Origin: Schistocephalus solidus
Taxonomy: Eukaryota > Platyhelminthes > Cestoda > Diphyllobothriidea > Diphyllobothriidae
Assembly (NCBI GenBank): GCA_017591395.1
Contig: WEDG01001551.1
Location: 62,001 to 126,000, forward strand
Reading direction: 5' to 3'
Length of the DNA: 64,000 nucleotides
Part shown: piece after piece, positions 48,701-60,258 of the stretch
How positions within the stretch are numbered: the stretch's first letter is position 1
Layout: each line of letters opens with the position of its first letter
Translations under genes and position numbers: made by a program
Notes under the pieces: model-generated
The model's input: only the letters and a program-made list of their open reading frames with translations
Databases searched by the model: none
Told to the model about the DNA's origin: nothing

Positions 48701-51700
48701 TGAGGCCCAGGTCACAAGATTCATTTTAATATGATTTCTTTGTCCCTCTCCTAAGTGATTAAAGACTACCATTTACTGTGCCCCGGCACATTTGGAGTTA
48801 GGGACCGATGAGAGTATAGCACATACAGACGTAAATTCACTCTCACATCAATTCACTCCACTTCCATTCGACACGAATCTGCTTGACTGACAAAACATGG
48901 TGGAGTGAAAAGCGAGTGACGAGATGCTTCGCAAGTCCGTTTAATAATAAACAAATTAAGTCCACTGACACCGTACGTAACTTGTGACCGACAGCTGCAT
49001 ATGCGTACAGTAGGTGGCGGAGCTCATTGAATATTAACAGATGACCTGCAGTGTGTTTTTAATCAAACAGGTTAATTAAGGGGTTTTTGATACTAATTGT
49101 AGTACAGCCTAGCCCCAAGTTACTTCACTCACCTCGGAATGCCGGCCTTTGAATGCTTTTCTCATCGGCCTAAAAAAACCGCAGACTACTGAAGTTGCAT
49201 GAATTTTTCGTATTAATTTACGCTGCCCTTATAAATTCAAATACATGTTTCAGAAAAATATACAAATTGTTCCGGTGCTATACCACATTACTCCTTTGAA
49301 CAAAAACCATAAACCATCGTAAACCAATAGGAAAAATCCATATTACCGAAGCAGTCATGTTTTACAAAGTGTGGTTTTTGCATGCGGTCGGAAAAAGCGC
49401 ATTTAAAAGCCGAAATCCCGGTAAGACTTAGATATTTCAAATAAGTATGCGTATGATAGTCAATATTACATTCAAACCTAACTAATATCTTCTGATTGAA
49501 GGCAATTTTCCGAAGGTAAAGAGTAACTGACAGATGTGCATATACGAAGTGTCCTAGAAACAAAGAAAGACAGCTTACAGTATACCAGTTATAGGTGGTG
49601 CACAAGCATCAAAACAATATGCGTACCCATCTTTTTCCCACTAAGGATAGGGTTGCAATTTCAATACAGAAGAAACTAACGTCGCCTATGATAGTCTATT
49701 GTGTTCAAACTGGGAAAGCTGTATCTATTCGTATACCTCAACATCAGCTAGTGGTAGGATATCGAGACTACATGGTCATGCGCACCGGAAACACGTTTAC
49801 GTAGGAGAATACACGCAGTATCGGCGCCCGCTCATTACAAAAGACCGTGTATTTCTGGCGGTAGTGCACTCATAGGAGGCGTGCATCAGTGGAATACCGA
49901 TCTGGATGCCACATACGGCATTCTCAAGGTGAAAAGATGCAACGGACGCATATTGCCACAAAAATCAGCCACGCAGGATTAAAAAATTAACCGTTGCCTT
50001 ACATTGCCCATAGGCATGATAAACTGGCCAACCAGTCTCGAAAATTAAATAATAGACCCTTTTTCTTTTATAAAGAATTCAAGAAATTAAACTCAAGAAT
50101 TTCTAATCAAATGCCTTGGGATGCCTGCTTTTCAATTTATGAGGCAGTCCGGCAACTAACTAACTAATGGCGACCATTTCGCTGCGTAGGGTGCGGCGAA
50201 ATTTGAGTACTATACAGGCTCATAACGCATTTTTGTTTGATATATTCAGAAAAACGGGTTTCAAATTCCGACGCAAAGTGTAATTGATGGGCTGAAAATC
50301 TGACAAAATAGCGATACCATGAAGTATTCACATGGTGCTGCAAGATATGGCCTTTAGAATCACATGAATTTTGGAATGAAAAGATGGGAAGCATGCATTC
50401 GAATAACGCACAACATAAGCAAAGTTAAATTAAAAAGCGATTGTATTAAATGTCAATCCACCTTACCACGGACTGTACTTACTGAGTCCCTTTTTTAACA
50501 TAAAAACATCACTTGCGAAGAAAGCCCTGACGGAAAAAAAGTAAGGGATGCTCACACAAGCAATCTAAATAAAAAGACCCTTTTGCCTTATCTGTAGGTT
50601 ATTTTACCCCCGAGAAGCAACGATAGTAGCATCTCAAGCACAAAAGCGATCCTTATGAAGTTCACATGAGGTAAAGCTCACTTAAGAACGTTCTACATTT
50701 TGAACTGTTTTTATGAGGTCCACGACCAAATGAACTGCAATCTGATAAATAGGGTTCGCATTCTGCAACAACCAAAAACATTGAACGACTAGTTTATTGC
50801 GAGTGTGGAATATTGGAGCACAAGACCATAACCATAAAGTTTCAAAACGTCAGCGACGGTCACGGAAGGTGAAGTTATGAAAATGATTCAGAATTTTATT
50901 GAAATCGACCGCTCCTGCTACTTGACAGTTCGACCGTCGGTTTCGACGAGGTCCACCGTATGCTCCACACCAGGTGGTGCAGGGACAGTGACTTGCGCGT
51001 GAATTAGTTTTAAGTGATAGTAGCCTTGCGCTGCAGCTATCGCAATCTCTCCTCCCACACCTGAGCCCGGTGTCAAGACAGAGTCAAGAAGACCGGAGAT
51101 GGGAGAGGGCGCAGGTGGCTGGCGCGGCCGTAGCTACCCCTGGGTGTACCACCACACCTAAATCGGATCCCACTGAGTGGGAGTGCCATAAAGGCCACAT
51201 TAAGAAGGAGCCATTGCAGCCAGTCAGCCACTACACACAAAACCCACAATTGGGCTGACCACGCGGTTCGATTTGTCCTTCAGTTGCCAACCTTCCAAGC
51301 CACGGCTTTTAGCGCACCGTGATAGTTTCAAGCGCGTCAGATTGTTTATAGTGAGGAACATGCGCTGAGCTGTCGACCTCACTCTCTCCCCCATCGGCAC
51401 AATCAGACCACCATCCGAGCCGGTCAGTTGTCTCATGCGGGAGTGGGCGCATTGGCTGACGGGTCGGCGTACCCGTCTTCGCGCGCCACAGCACAAACTG
51501 GCCCTCATAAAGCACACACCAGGATTTACTTACTCCGGGGATATGGAGGAGCCATCGTCGTCTGACTCCCAGTTCACTGGTCAGCCACTCGACACACACA
51601 ACACATACACTGGGCCGACGGCGTGGTCTGGTGTAAGCGTCAGATTAGCAGCCTTCCAAGCCACGGTTTCTAGGAAACCGTAATTTTATCAGGTACATTA

Positions 51701-54700
51701 TGATGATTGTGAGGGTGTTGTCTATGTATTAGTGTAGATGGTGTGCGCTGATGTGGCTTAGCCTCTGGTGGTTTACCGCAGGTTTTCGTGGAGGCGCATG
51801 TGTCCTAATAGGCCCATGCGGTGTGTAAATGTGCGGGAGCAGTGAGGGCAGTGGAGGCGGGCGCGGCGACTGTATATTGGAGCCCCCAGGCACTGGTTCA
51901 CCAGCCTCCGTGCGATGGATTCGCAGGTGACCGACCAGGCCGATGCGTGAGTTTGAAGTTGCGGACGCAGTGTGCGCAGGAGAAATCAGTAGAGGTTGGG
52001 GGGAGGTCATTCATGGAAGTGGGGGTGGCGGTAAGAATGGCAGGAGTGGAGGGTGTATGATGTATCGGTGTTGTCGGCATTGCGGTGAATTCCGCTTTCA
52101 TGGATGCGCATGTGACCGAATAGGCCCATGCGATGAGTGAATGCGCGAGGACAGTGGAGGCGAAGATCTCTGCTGTGTGTTGGTGCTCCAGGCACTGGTT
52201 CACCAGGCTCTGTACGATGGATTCGCAAGTGACCGACCAGGCCGATGCGTGAGGTGAATGTCCGGTCGCATTGAGGACAGTTTAGGAGAGAGTCCTCATC
52301 GCTGATGGTGGTAGTGAAGGCGGTGGTGGTTGCGGTGGTGGGGATAACAGGCAATGAGTAGAGGGATGTGGTATCTATGATGGTGGGAGAAATGGAATTG
52401 ATGCTAGGAGTGAGGGTGGGGGAGTCTGTAGGAGGGTTGGCCGAATTTGACGTAGAAGTTGGAATTGTCGGATTGTTGGTGCATTGCGTCCGAAGATGTC
52501 CAACCAGACCGATTCAAGCGCGGAAGATGCGTTGACAGCGCGGGCATGTTGGCAGGGCCTGGGCATCGATGATGTTGGTCCGGGGTGCTGGTGACTTTCG
52601 TGCCGCTCTTTTGGCCTTGGCGGCGGCGATCCGGTTGGCCTCATAGATTTCTGAACCAGTCTTCACGGATCTTCTCCATGCCGGTCAATTCTGGGCGAGG
52701 TTCTCCCAGGTCGCCGGGTTGATTTGCAGTTGCTTCAGCGATTTCTTCAAAGTGCCCTTGTAGCGTCGTTATTGACCTCCACGTCGGCGAGCACCCGTAG
52801 CGACATCTCCATAAAAAAGTCGTTTGGGTAGTCGCTCATCTTCCATTCTCACCAGGTGGCCGCTCCATCGCAGTTGCACTTGCCTCAGCATGGCGTGGAT
52901 GCTGAGGATTCCGGTCCGCTCCAGGACTTCCGTGTCCGGGATCCTGTCTTACCATCTCAGCTTCAGTATTCTGCGGATGCAGCTGAGATGAAAGTGATTC
53001 AGCTTCCTGGCTTGGTTCGAGTAGACGGTTCAGGTCTCCGCTCCGTAAAGGAGTGTCGTAAAGACGACGGCCTTGTTCATCTTCAGTTTGGTGTTTAGGT
53101 GAATACCGTGGCGATCCCACACTGAGGCCTGCAGCTGCCCAAAGGCCTGAATGGCTTTGGAGATCCGTTGGGCAACCTCGTCTTCGATTTTCGTGACAGA
53201 GTGCTTCCTAGATAAGCGAAGGTTTCCACGTTTTTGAGTTGAGCACCGTTGACATTTATTTGGGGAAGCATTATATTCCGCGCTGGCGCATGACAACCGT
53301 TTTGGCTGTACTGATTGTTAATCCAAAATCGGCGCAGCCTTCGGCGAAGAGGTCCATGGTCCTTTGCATGTCCTCCTCCGTCACGGTGTTAAGGGCGCAG
53401 TCGTCCGCGAAGAGCAAGTCATGGACTGTAGTCGTAGACACGCGCGTTGGAGCCTGCACACGCCGACTGTTGAGAAGGTGCCCGTCAGTTCTGTAGGCGA
53501 TGCGGATCCCAGGCTGCTCATCACGATAGGCGTTCATCAGCATAGCCGAGAACATGAGCCTGAACAGGATGGGAGCCAATACGCAGCCCTGCTTCACTCC
53601 GTTGGTCACTGCGAATGCTTCGGATACTGTTTCATGTCAGTGACGCGCGCCGTCATCCCGTCATGAAGCTGACGCTCCATGTGCGCGAACCGCTCAGAAC
53701 AGCCGAATTTCTGCATAACTTTACACAGTCCATTGCGATTCACCGTGTCAAAGGCTTTCATCAGATCCACATAGTGTATAGGTGAGTTCGCATATCCTGG
53801 CACTTCTATTGTAGCTGGCGGGCGGCAAATACCCTATCGGTTGTTCCGCGGTGTCGGCGGAAGCCACATTGGCTTTCCGGAAGCAGGCCCTGCTCTAGGT
53901 GACCGTTAAGACGATTGAGAAGGATACGGGCGAAGAACTTCCCGGCGATGTTGAGCAACGAGATGCCTCTGTGATTATCACAGAGTCGCTGGTTCCCCTT
54001 CCGTTTGTAGAGATGAACGATGGTTGCATCTTTGAAATCCTGAGGAACTTGCCCTTGGCGCCACATCTCCTGGAAGATTGTTGTGAGTTCTGCCATCAGC
54101 CGGGGCCCACCGGGCTTGGAGACTTCCCGTGGGATTGCGTCGGATCCCGGTGCTTTACCGCTGGAAAATCTGCTGCACGGCCCGGATGGTTTCTGGTAGG
54201 GAAGGCGGTAGATCCAGGTCATTGCTCGTGTCCACTTTAGGGAGCCGGTCAATGGCAGCATCGGAGATGGCTCATGGGCAATTAAGGAAACTTTTGAAGT
54301 GCTCGGCCCAGCGCTTCAGAATTTGCGATTTCTCTGTCAGCAGTGTTGTGCCGTCAGAGCTGAGCAGCGGTGCGGCCCCCTTGATACAAGAGCCGTAGAT
54401 GGCCTTGATGGCTTTGAAAAAGTTTTTCATTTCATTGCGGTCCGCATACCTCTGGATTTCCTCAGCCTTTCGGATCATCCAGGCATCCTGCATCTCCCGC
54501 AGTCTTTGCTGTACAAGGCGCCGGCATCTGAAGAAGGCTGGTTTGGTGGCGTCAGTCCGAAGGTCCATGTAGGCTTTGTGTAGTCCATTCTTCTCCGCGA
54601 GTAAGTTGCTCATGTCGGCGTCATTGTCGTCAAACCAGTCCTGGTGTTGACGGCGTGCGCGTCCGAGGACTTCGAGGGCGGTGGACTGGATGACATTTCG

Positions 54701-56148
54701 CAGTTGACACCATCGTGTCTCCACGGTAGCGATATCAACTGGAGCATGCAGGTTCTCCAGTTTCTCGGTTATTTGGTTGCTGAAATCAAAACAGTGAGCA
54801 GGCAACTTTCACGAAATAGTATTTAACTTACCTGGCGGCCTCTTACCTTGGGGCCTTCGTCGGAGTTGCAGTCCGAGCCTCGTCTGGGAGATGACGAGGC
54901 GGTGAGCTGTCCTACCATCGGAATCACGGATCGCCTTGGTTACCAGCACGTCCTATCGATCTCGCCTCCAGACGAGAACATAGTCCAGCAGCTGTCAGCG
55001 CCGCGACCGAGGGTGCATCCACGGGGCCTTCTCCCACCTCGGAATGCGGAAGAAGGTGTTGGTCAGCAGGAGACGGTGTTCGCACACGTGCGCAGAAGAA
55101 GGAGGCCGTTATCGTTACAGCTACCGAGACCGTGGGGACCCAGCACTCTCTGACAGGCAGCGTGGTCCGTCCCGACGCGGGCGTTGAAGTCACCAAGGAC
55201 AATTAACTTGTCCTCTTTCGGCACAGTCGCCAGCAGGGCGTGCAGGTCCTCGTGGAATTTGTCCTTCGCCGCATCAGAGCTCGTCATTGGGGAGCGTAGG
55301 CGCTGATGATGGTGGCGAACTGGTCTCCCCGAAGAGGCAGGCGGAGGCTCATCAGGCGATCATTGATACCCTGCGGCGGGCAGGGCAGACGTCCCACGAT
55401 GTCGTTCCGGATGGCAAAGGCAACACCAGCGTCGCGTTGCTCTGCCTTTGGCCGGCCGCTCCAGAAGAAGGTGTAGCCGGCACCCACCTCCTCCGGCTGA
55501 CCCTGCTCAGAGAATCGGGTCTCGCTGAGAGCAGCAATGTCCACCTTGTAGCGCGCCAGTCTCGGAGTGACTAGCGCCGTCCTCCGTTCTGGCCAGTTGC
55601 TCCTAGGATTGTCTAAAAGGAGACGAACATCCCAGGCTGCTAGTGTGAGTGGACTCACCCGAGTAGCCTGGAGGGTATGGCGAGGGGGAAGGGGACGGGG
55701 CTATTGTTGTTTGTTTGAGTTTTACGACCGCGTATTTTGCGATCTGCGAGCCGCGGCCGGCTGCAGAAGACGTGATACGCAGCATTTGTTTAGGGCAACT
55801 TTTCTAGCCCCTTCCTCCGCGAGGAGGCAAGCAATGATGTCCCTAAAAAGAGCTGCTAGGACATCCCAGACGGCTGCCGAACTCCACTATGGGTCACGGT
55901 TTTGTTTTAGTGAGAGAACGACCCGAGTTAGCCTGGGCCGCCTATGGGGTGCTGTCGCCCCCACCGTAGGACTTTTTGAGAGGGGGAGGCGGGAAGTTCG
56001 GTAGTCAGGCATACCGGGGTTGGAAGCACACACAGCACCGGGGGCACACACAGACACAATGAACAGGCATGATGAGCTTTCGTAAAAAAAGATGAATTCA
56101 AACATTGGAGGTCAAAAGAACACGAGAGAGAGAGAGAGGGAGAGCGAG

Positions 56149-56199
<51 letters not shown>

Positions 56200-59100
56200 A
56201 CCCCAGGAACGTAACACTGGAAAACAGATGATCGAAGTGGACCTCCAAGAGTTCCTACTACTAAAGTACACGTAAGCTTGATGTTGACTCCACTAGGCTC
56301 TATTTTTGCGCAGCCCAATGGCAGTAATAAAAACAAAAATAGTGTGTTTACTTGCTCCATCTAGATATCCAAAGCTTACGGGGAGTTTTGTATACCCTAC
56401 TCCTGCTACTTAGACACGCAGACAAAAACCAATTCAGAAAAAGAAGCCGCTTACTTGCAAAGTTTGCTGGGATAGAAGTTTCTCCTCAACGTCATTTAAG
56501 AGGTCGAGTTGGCGGGCTTTGATCTCCCTGGCTAAACTGGTTGCGATGTGCATATGCATGTCGAGGCAGCGCTTCTGCTCCATCAGCTGCGGTAGAGTGC
56601 TGAATAAGCAATAAAATAAATGTCACCAGAAAACCCTACTTTGAAATCGTCACTAGGCTAGACAAATAAACCTACTTTATGGTGCTGGATAACGCAGAGG
56701 TCGTGTCGCTCAGAGGAAGGACCTCCTCAGCTGCATTTCCGCTCACAGATGCTTTAAGAGCACCGAGCTTTTGCTCGCGATCTTGGAGCACGGCCAGTTC
56801 CTCCTGTAGTGCGCCCGCCACCTCTGAAAAAGGAGATGTTCTATGTTCACGCCACAGTCGATCAGAGCTGGTTGAGAAATCATAGCGCTTTGTTTTGGCC
56901 ATCGAGTTATCCACGTCAGAAGGTTTTTGCTGTGCAAGGTCCACGTGATTTAAGTGGATGCCCTAGGAAACAACAGGATGGGAAGTGTATAGAAAAAAAA
57001 ACTATTTCACAGAAAAAATTAGGGTCTACAGCTAGTGAAGAAAACTGGAGAAATAATGACATAGGGAGTGTGTCTGTCTGGACCTGCAGAATCCTTATTG
57101 CATTCTGAGAGGTTGAACCTCCATGGACATGGGACGCAGTATAAGCACGTTGTAAATGGTGGATGGTGGTTGTACTGTTAAGTGACAGTTTCAGCCTCCT
57201 ATACGAGGGTTCAAAAACAGACACTTCTCCTAAGTTGAGTTTCAGGCTTGTTCCACATCTGGATAGATCCGGGACATGGTTAGCAACCCCCGATAACCCA
57301 AAACGGGAGTCATGACAGAGATGTGGTTGGCTACAAAGCAAGGATTGCCAATAGGAAGATGGCTACTTTCACGGATAAATTAACTCAAACGCTAAACAGA
57401 TACGTTTTAGTCTCCAGAATGCAGCCTGATCAGTTAAAGAACCCGAACTAAAGGGAAAGTAATAAAAACATCAAAGATGATAAATCTGCCAACAGGGAAA
57501 GTCTATTGGTGAAACGCCGTCAACAGCATCTTAACGATGCCAGAGTCAACCCACACTCTTATTTTGATCATAGCCAGCCTACAGCAACAGTTGGCGACAG
57601 CATGAGCCCCTACACTCCTGGTTTAAAACCCAGAATAAGAATGACAAGGATACTTAGGCTCAAAAGGGCCTAAGAATGGCCCTGAGGGTAGTGAAGGCGG
57701 GTAGGCAGATTAAAATACAGGACTAATTTGCTGAAATTAACAAAATAGGAGGTGCGTTCATAAGGCCATGTGCTATACGCTCTTGAACAAAGGGAGTGGA
57801 AACGGTGAAACAAGCTATATATTTTCCAAGAATGTGGCGCGCTATCTATTTCGACAGGTCCATTGCACACAGGTTAAGGATATAATTGGGGTAAGCATGA
57901 GAGCAGCGCAAGCAAGGGGCAACTCACCATCAGATCATGTACAAGGCTCTGATAAGTCCAGGCGTGATGCAGCGGAGTAGCGAGATCCAGACCGCGGTCA
58001 AGTATGACCAGTAGTGGCCGCTGGAAGGAGAAACGCGGACCAGCCGACTGTGCACCTGCGTTCTTAGGCCCAGCAAAGGTGCGGTGGTCGCCACCGGCAA
58101 AGAGAGTGTTGCGTGAGTCGCGCAGGCAATCACGAAACCGAGCATCAAGCTCACGAGAGACCATTTCCGCTGCGTTGGCTCGTGAACAGCGAATTACGGG
58201 TACAGAGCCCAGAGTGGCAAACAGTGAAAAGAGACTCTCCACCATTGAGCTTACGGCTGACTGGATCTCGGCTTCGGAAGAATTCATCTTGTTCAGAGCT
58301 GGGGGAGGGGGTTCAAGTTCAGAAACATTTAAGATACCGTTTCGACCAGAGAAAGGTTGTGTGCAGACGTTTGAGGGCACAAATTAAGGGTAAATGACAG
58401 CGCTAAAAATCAAAACACGAGCAGGAGCCGTTCACAGGAAGTGTTCATGGGCAAAAAATGAAAATGGTTACAACAAAAAGTTTAAATATCTAGTAACGAA
58501 ATCAAGAAACAAATTTAAATATCCGAAGATGATTGGCTTATCCTAGACTCACCCAAAATGCCGAAGAAATGTGAAAAGAAAAAACAGGATGGGCTGCTGA
58601 CAGATAGACCGTCAATGTTGACAATGTCTACCGTATGCCCCACAACAAGGTATGCTCAGAGGCGGTGGTTTGTGAGTGAATTAGATTATAGTGATAGTAC
58701 ACTTGCGCAACATCTACCACACGCCGACCCCTTCATCCACCTGGACCAGATGTCAAGAGAAAGTCGAGAAGACCGGAGACCAAATCTTGCGCAGTCGCTG
58801 ACAAAGCTAAACAGCCCACTTGCGTGTACCACATACACCTGGGTCGCGCGCCATGAACCAGGTTTTCACATAACAAGGGTGGGCAGCTCGGATTCTAACT
58901 GGTAAGGATGCCTTGTACGGCCGCCTAAACAGGATAAGGTAATGGGAACCGCCCCGCCAGCTAACGATTTGTGGCCTCACGGTAAATTACAGGAAGGGTA
59001 AATATACCCGTATCTTAACGCTAACACTAACTCTAACATAAAATTAAATTGTATACTTAATCTTAACCCTAACCCTAACCTAAACCCTACAGTTAACACG

Positions 59101-60258
59101 ATAAAAACCTTAACCATTAGCCTAATTATTACCCTAATCCCAACTCACACCGTTACCTCAAAATTAAGCCTACTCCTAAACTTAACCCTAACTTTCACCT
59201 TAGTCCTAAGCATAATTTCTCCGAAATTTGGCGCAGAGTCACATGTATTGTGGGCAGTTCCAATTCCTATGTCCCGTTTAGGCGGCTATACATGGCATTC
59301 TTACCTTCTAACGGAATGGGAGTGCTATAGAAGCTACAGTAAGGAGCCATTACAGACTGATTCTCCGTCCTGAGAAAAGGACTGAATTATTCCATTAGTT
59401 GGCAACCCCTCCAGTCACGTCTTTTTGTGCACCGTACTAGTTTATATGCACGCCAAAGGGTTTAAAGTGAGGAAAACGCACTGATACAGTCGACCAAACT
59501 CCTTTTTCACTCTCACAGACAATATCCAAGCTGGGCAGCCAACTGATGCGGAAATTGGGTGAAAGGGCGAACAGAGCTAGACAGTCCGTCCACACATGTC
59601 AAACAGGAGCTGGTCTCCCAAAACCACTAGGTTTACCCAGCAGTGCAGCAGTCGTTCACTCCACAAAAAACAATCACAATCCAAAGCAAAGGGAGGGCTG
59701 AAAAAGATAACTCACTATACAAGGTCCCGTCCTGAACACCACACGATTCTTCAGTGAGCACGAAGAGATCGTCCTCCAAACAGATGAATTTGGCGTACTG
59801 ATCGTAAACCTTTTTAATACGCGAGATGCAATCCTCAGCGAGAGCATTTTCAGCCAATACCTCGAGCTGCTCACGAGGAATCGGACTAATAAAATTGAGA
59901 TAATATGAGTCGTAGAGATCCGACTCAAAATCCTACAAAGAGAAAGACTTATAAACTACTAGGAATAACGCCTCACCTTACAGACGCGTCTGATATTCTC
60001 CTGAGAGGGATAGATGAAGTATATGGCAGGTACATCCGGTATTGCCTCTCGTTTGACATCCAGTAGCATGTGTAGGGTAACGCCTAGGGCACGCAGCTCC
60101 TTGACGGTGAACAGAGGAGCAATAATATCCTGCCCGACGCGATCATATATGAGAAGCTGGGGAGTGGCGGGTGTGTATAAGTTAAAGAGTACAAACCTTC
60201 CACTGCGGGTCATCAGTTCTTGATGGTTCATTGAAATTGAGCATACATTTCAACGCCT
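42749..60258 (-). CDS. SCFD1: SLY1/SCFD1, Sec1/Munc18-family vesicle fusion factor (first exon missing)
   Basis: Binds syntaxin-5-type SNAREs and promotes ER-Golgi membrane fusion (family knowledge). Exons on the minus strand are 60258-60197, 60156-59977, 59932-59716, 58298-57928, 56962-56676, 56599-56455, 48177-47893 (with an apparent 43-nt intron at 48089-48047), 45902-45758, 43348-43248 and 43049-42749. All phases agree and give about 682 residues; human SCFD1 has 642. Diagnostic blocks are [77 protein letters not shown] followed by [25 protein letters not shown] and [16 protein letters not shown]. The last exon has a serine-rich insertion before the C-terminal TYGGTEIL block. The first resolved exon starts in phase 1 after a clear acceptor, so a short upstream exon is expected. 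An alternative is spliced-leader addition and a start at ATG 60244-60242. A good donor at 42759 leaves open one more 3' exon. The 8.3-kb intron 56454-48178 hosts a sense-oriented LINE. Confidence 0.93.
43349..48046 (-). other. SLY1 introns around exons 7 and 8
   Basis: The introns 47892-45903 (2.0 kb) and 45757-43349 (2.4 kb) contain no recognised gene. A fragment of repeat T (ACTGATTTACTCAAAGTTAG) is at 44146-44165. Confidence 0.5.
50930..51700 (+). repeat. Dispersed repeat R, copy 1 (uninterrupted)
   Basis: Shares GACTTGCGCGTGAATTAGTT, GAAGACCGGAGA, GGGTGTACCACC, GAGTGGGAGTGCCATAAAGG and AAGAAGGAGCCATTGCAG with copies at 58585-59635 and 63660-64000. A second partial pass of the 3' portion (GGAGCCATCG, GGTCAGCCACTCGACACAC, CTTCCAAGCCACGG) follows at 51548-51668, so the unit is partly duplicated. 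Non-coding, class unknown. Confidence 0.65.
51772..52644 (-). pseudogene. C-terminal C2H2 zinc-finger array of the LINE
   Basis: Five modules are visible on the minus strand: [10 protein letters not shown] (with a stop) then [26 protein letters not shown] with H; a damaged [27 protein letters not shown] followed by a frame change; and [20 protein letters not shown] at the stop. Linkers such as [11 protein letters not shown] recur between modules. The array continues directly from the reverse transcriptase C-terminal region, so it belongs to the LINE protein and not to a separate transcription-factor gene. Confidence 0.82.
53030..54805 (-). pseudogene. Zinc-finger LINE reverse transcriptase
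   Basis: Pieces 54805-54272, 54261-53806, 53803-53606, 53609-53271 and 53296-53030 read in order. Motifs are [54 protein letters not shown] (motif A Asp), [14 protein letters not shown] (motif B), [11 protein letters not shown] (catalytic Asp pair intact) and [22 protein letters not shown] sequence. Breaks are single-base shifts and a few stops, so the copy is fairly recent. Confidence 0.9.
55063..55658 (-). pseudogene. Zinc-finger LINE endonuclease
   Basis: 55658-55284 and 55287-55063 together carry [16 protein letters not shown] (metal-binding Glu), [30 protein letters not shown] and [15 protein letters not shown] (catalytic Asp/Asn). One frame change at about 55285 splits it. The final S-D-H motif is not found before the frame ends, which suggests loss of a segment between 55.06 and 54.81 kb. 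Confidence 0.85.
56123..56196 (+). repeat. (GA)n microsatellite
   Basis: Nearly pure GA dinucleotide run with a few GC and GG interruptions, in the SLY1 large intron just upstream (in minus orientation) of the LINE 5' end. Confidence 0.95.
58585..59635 (+). repeat. Dispersed repeat R, copy 2, split by a TIR element
   Basis: The first half (58585-58900) and second half (59306-59635) align with consecutive parts of copy 1 at 50930-51450. The 405-bp TIR element lies between them with 7 of 8 matching flanking bases (TTCTAACT and TTCTAACG). The whole sits in the SLY1 intron 59715-58299. Confidence 0.75.
58901..59305 (-). mobile_element. Short TIR element with telomere-like core, copy 2
   Basis: The left end GGTAAGGATGCCTTGTACGG and the reverse complement of the right end GGTAAGAATGCCATGTATAG (followed in both by CCGCCTAAAC) form imperfect inverted repeats of about 50 bp. 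The interior (about 59015-59215) is a degenerate (CCCTAA)n run including TTAACCCTAACCCTAACC. It has no ORF. It is flanked by a probable 8-bp target duplication, TTCTAAC(T/G), at 58893-58900 and 59306-59313. Such a duplication length would fit hAT-type transposition. Confidence 0.78.

Larger units (their letters stand above)
51720..56070 (-). mobile_element. Zinc-finger LINE (EN-RT-ZnF), copy 2, in SLY1 intron
   Basis: One element on the minus strand: GC-rich 5' leader (56.07-55.66 kb), APE-type endonuclease (55658-55063), linker (54805-54272), reverse transcriptase (54261-53271), C-terminal domain (53296-52700) and an array of five C2H2-finger modules (52570-51772), ending in a stop codon. 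Several frameshifts and stops break what must have been one long protein. It lies in the same direction as SLY1 transcription. The clade of this LINE I cannot name with certainty. Confidence 0.87.
48178..56454 (-). other. SLY1 large intron, 8.3 kb, hosting a LINE
   Basis: The donor is CAA|GTAAGC at 56454 and the acceptor TCTCTTTAG ends at 48178; both flanking exons are in phase 0. Inside, in order on the minus strand, are a GA microsatellite, the zinc-finger LINE (56.07-51.72 kb), repeat R copy 1 (51.70-50.93 kb) and about 2.7 kb of AT-rich sequence with nothing recognised. Confidence 0.85.

Noticed and set aside
51772..52644. A host C2H2 zinc-finger transcription factor gene
   Set aside because: The finger frames continue directly from the LINE reverse transcriptase on the same strand and recur in the same order in another decayed LINE copy.
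59015..59215. A real telomere or a chromosome fusion scar
   Set aside because: The TTAGGG-like units are degenerate, lie inside an intron, and are bounded by inverted repeats with unoccupied paralogous sites, so they are cargo of a mobile element.
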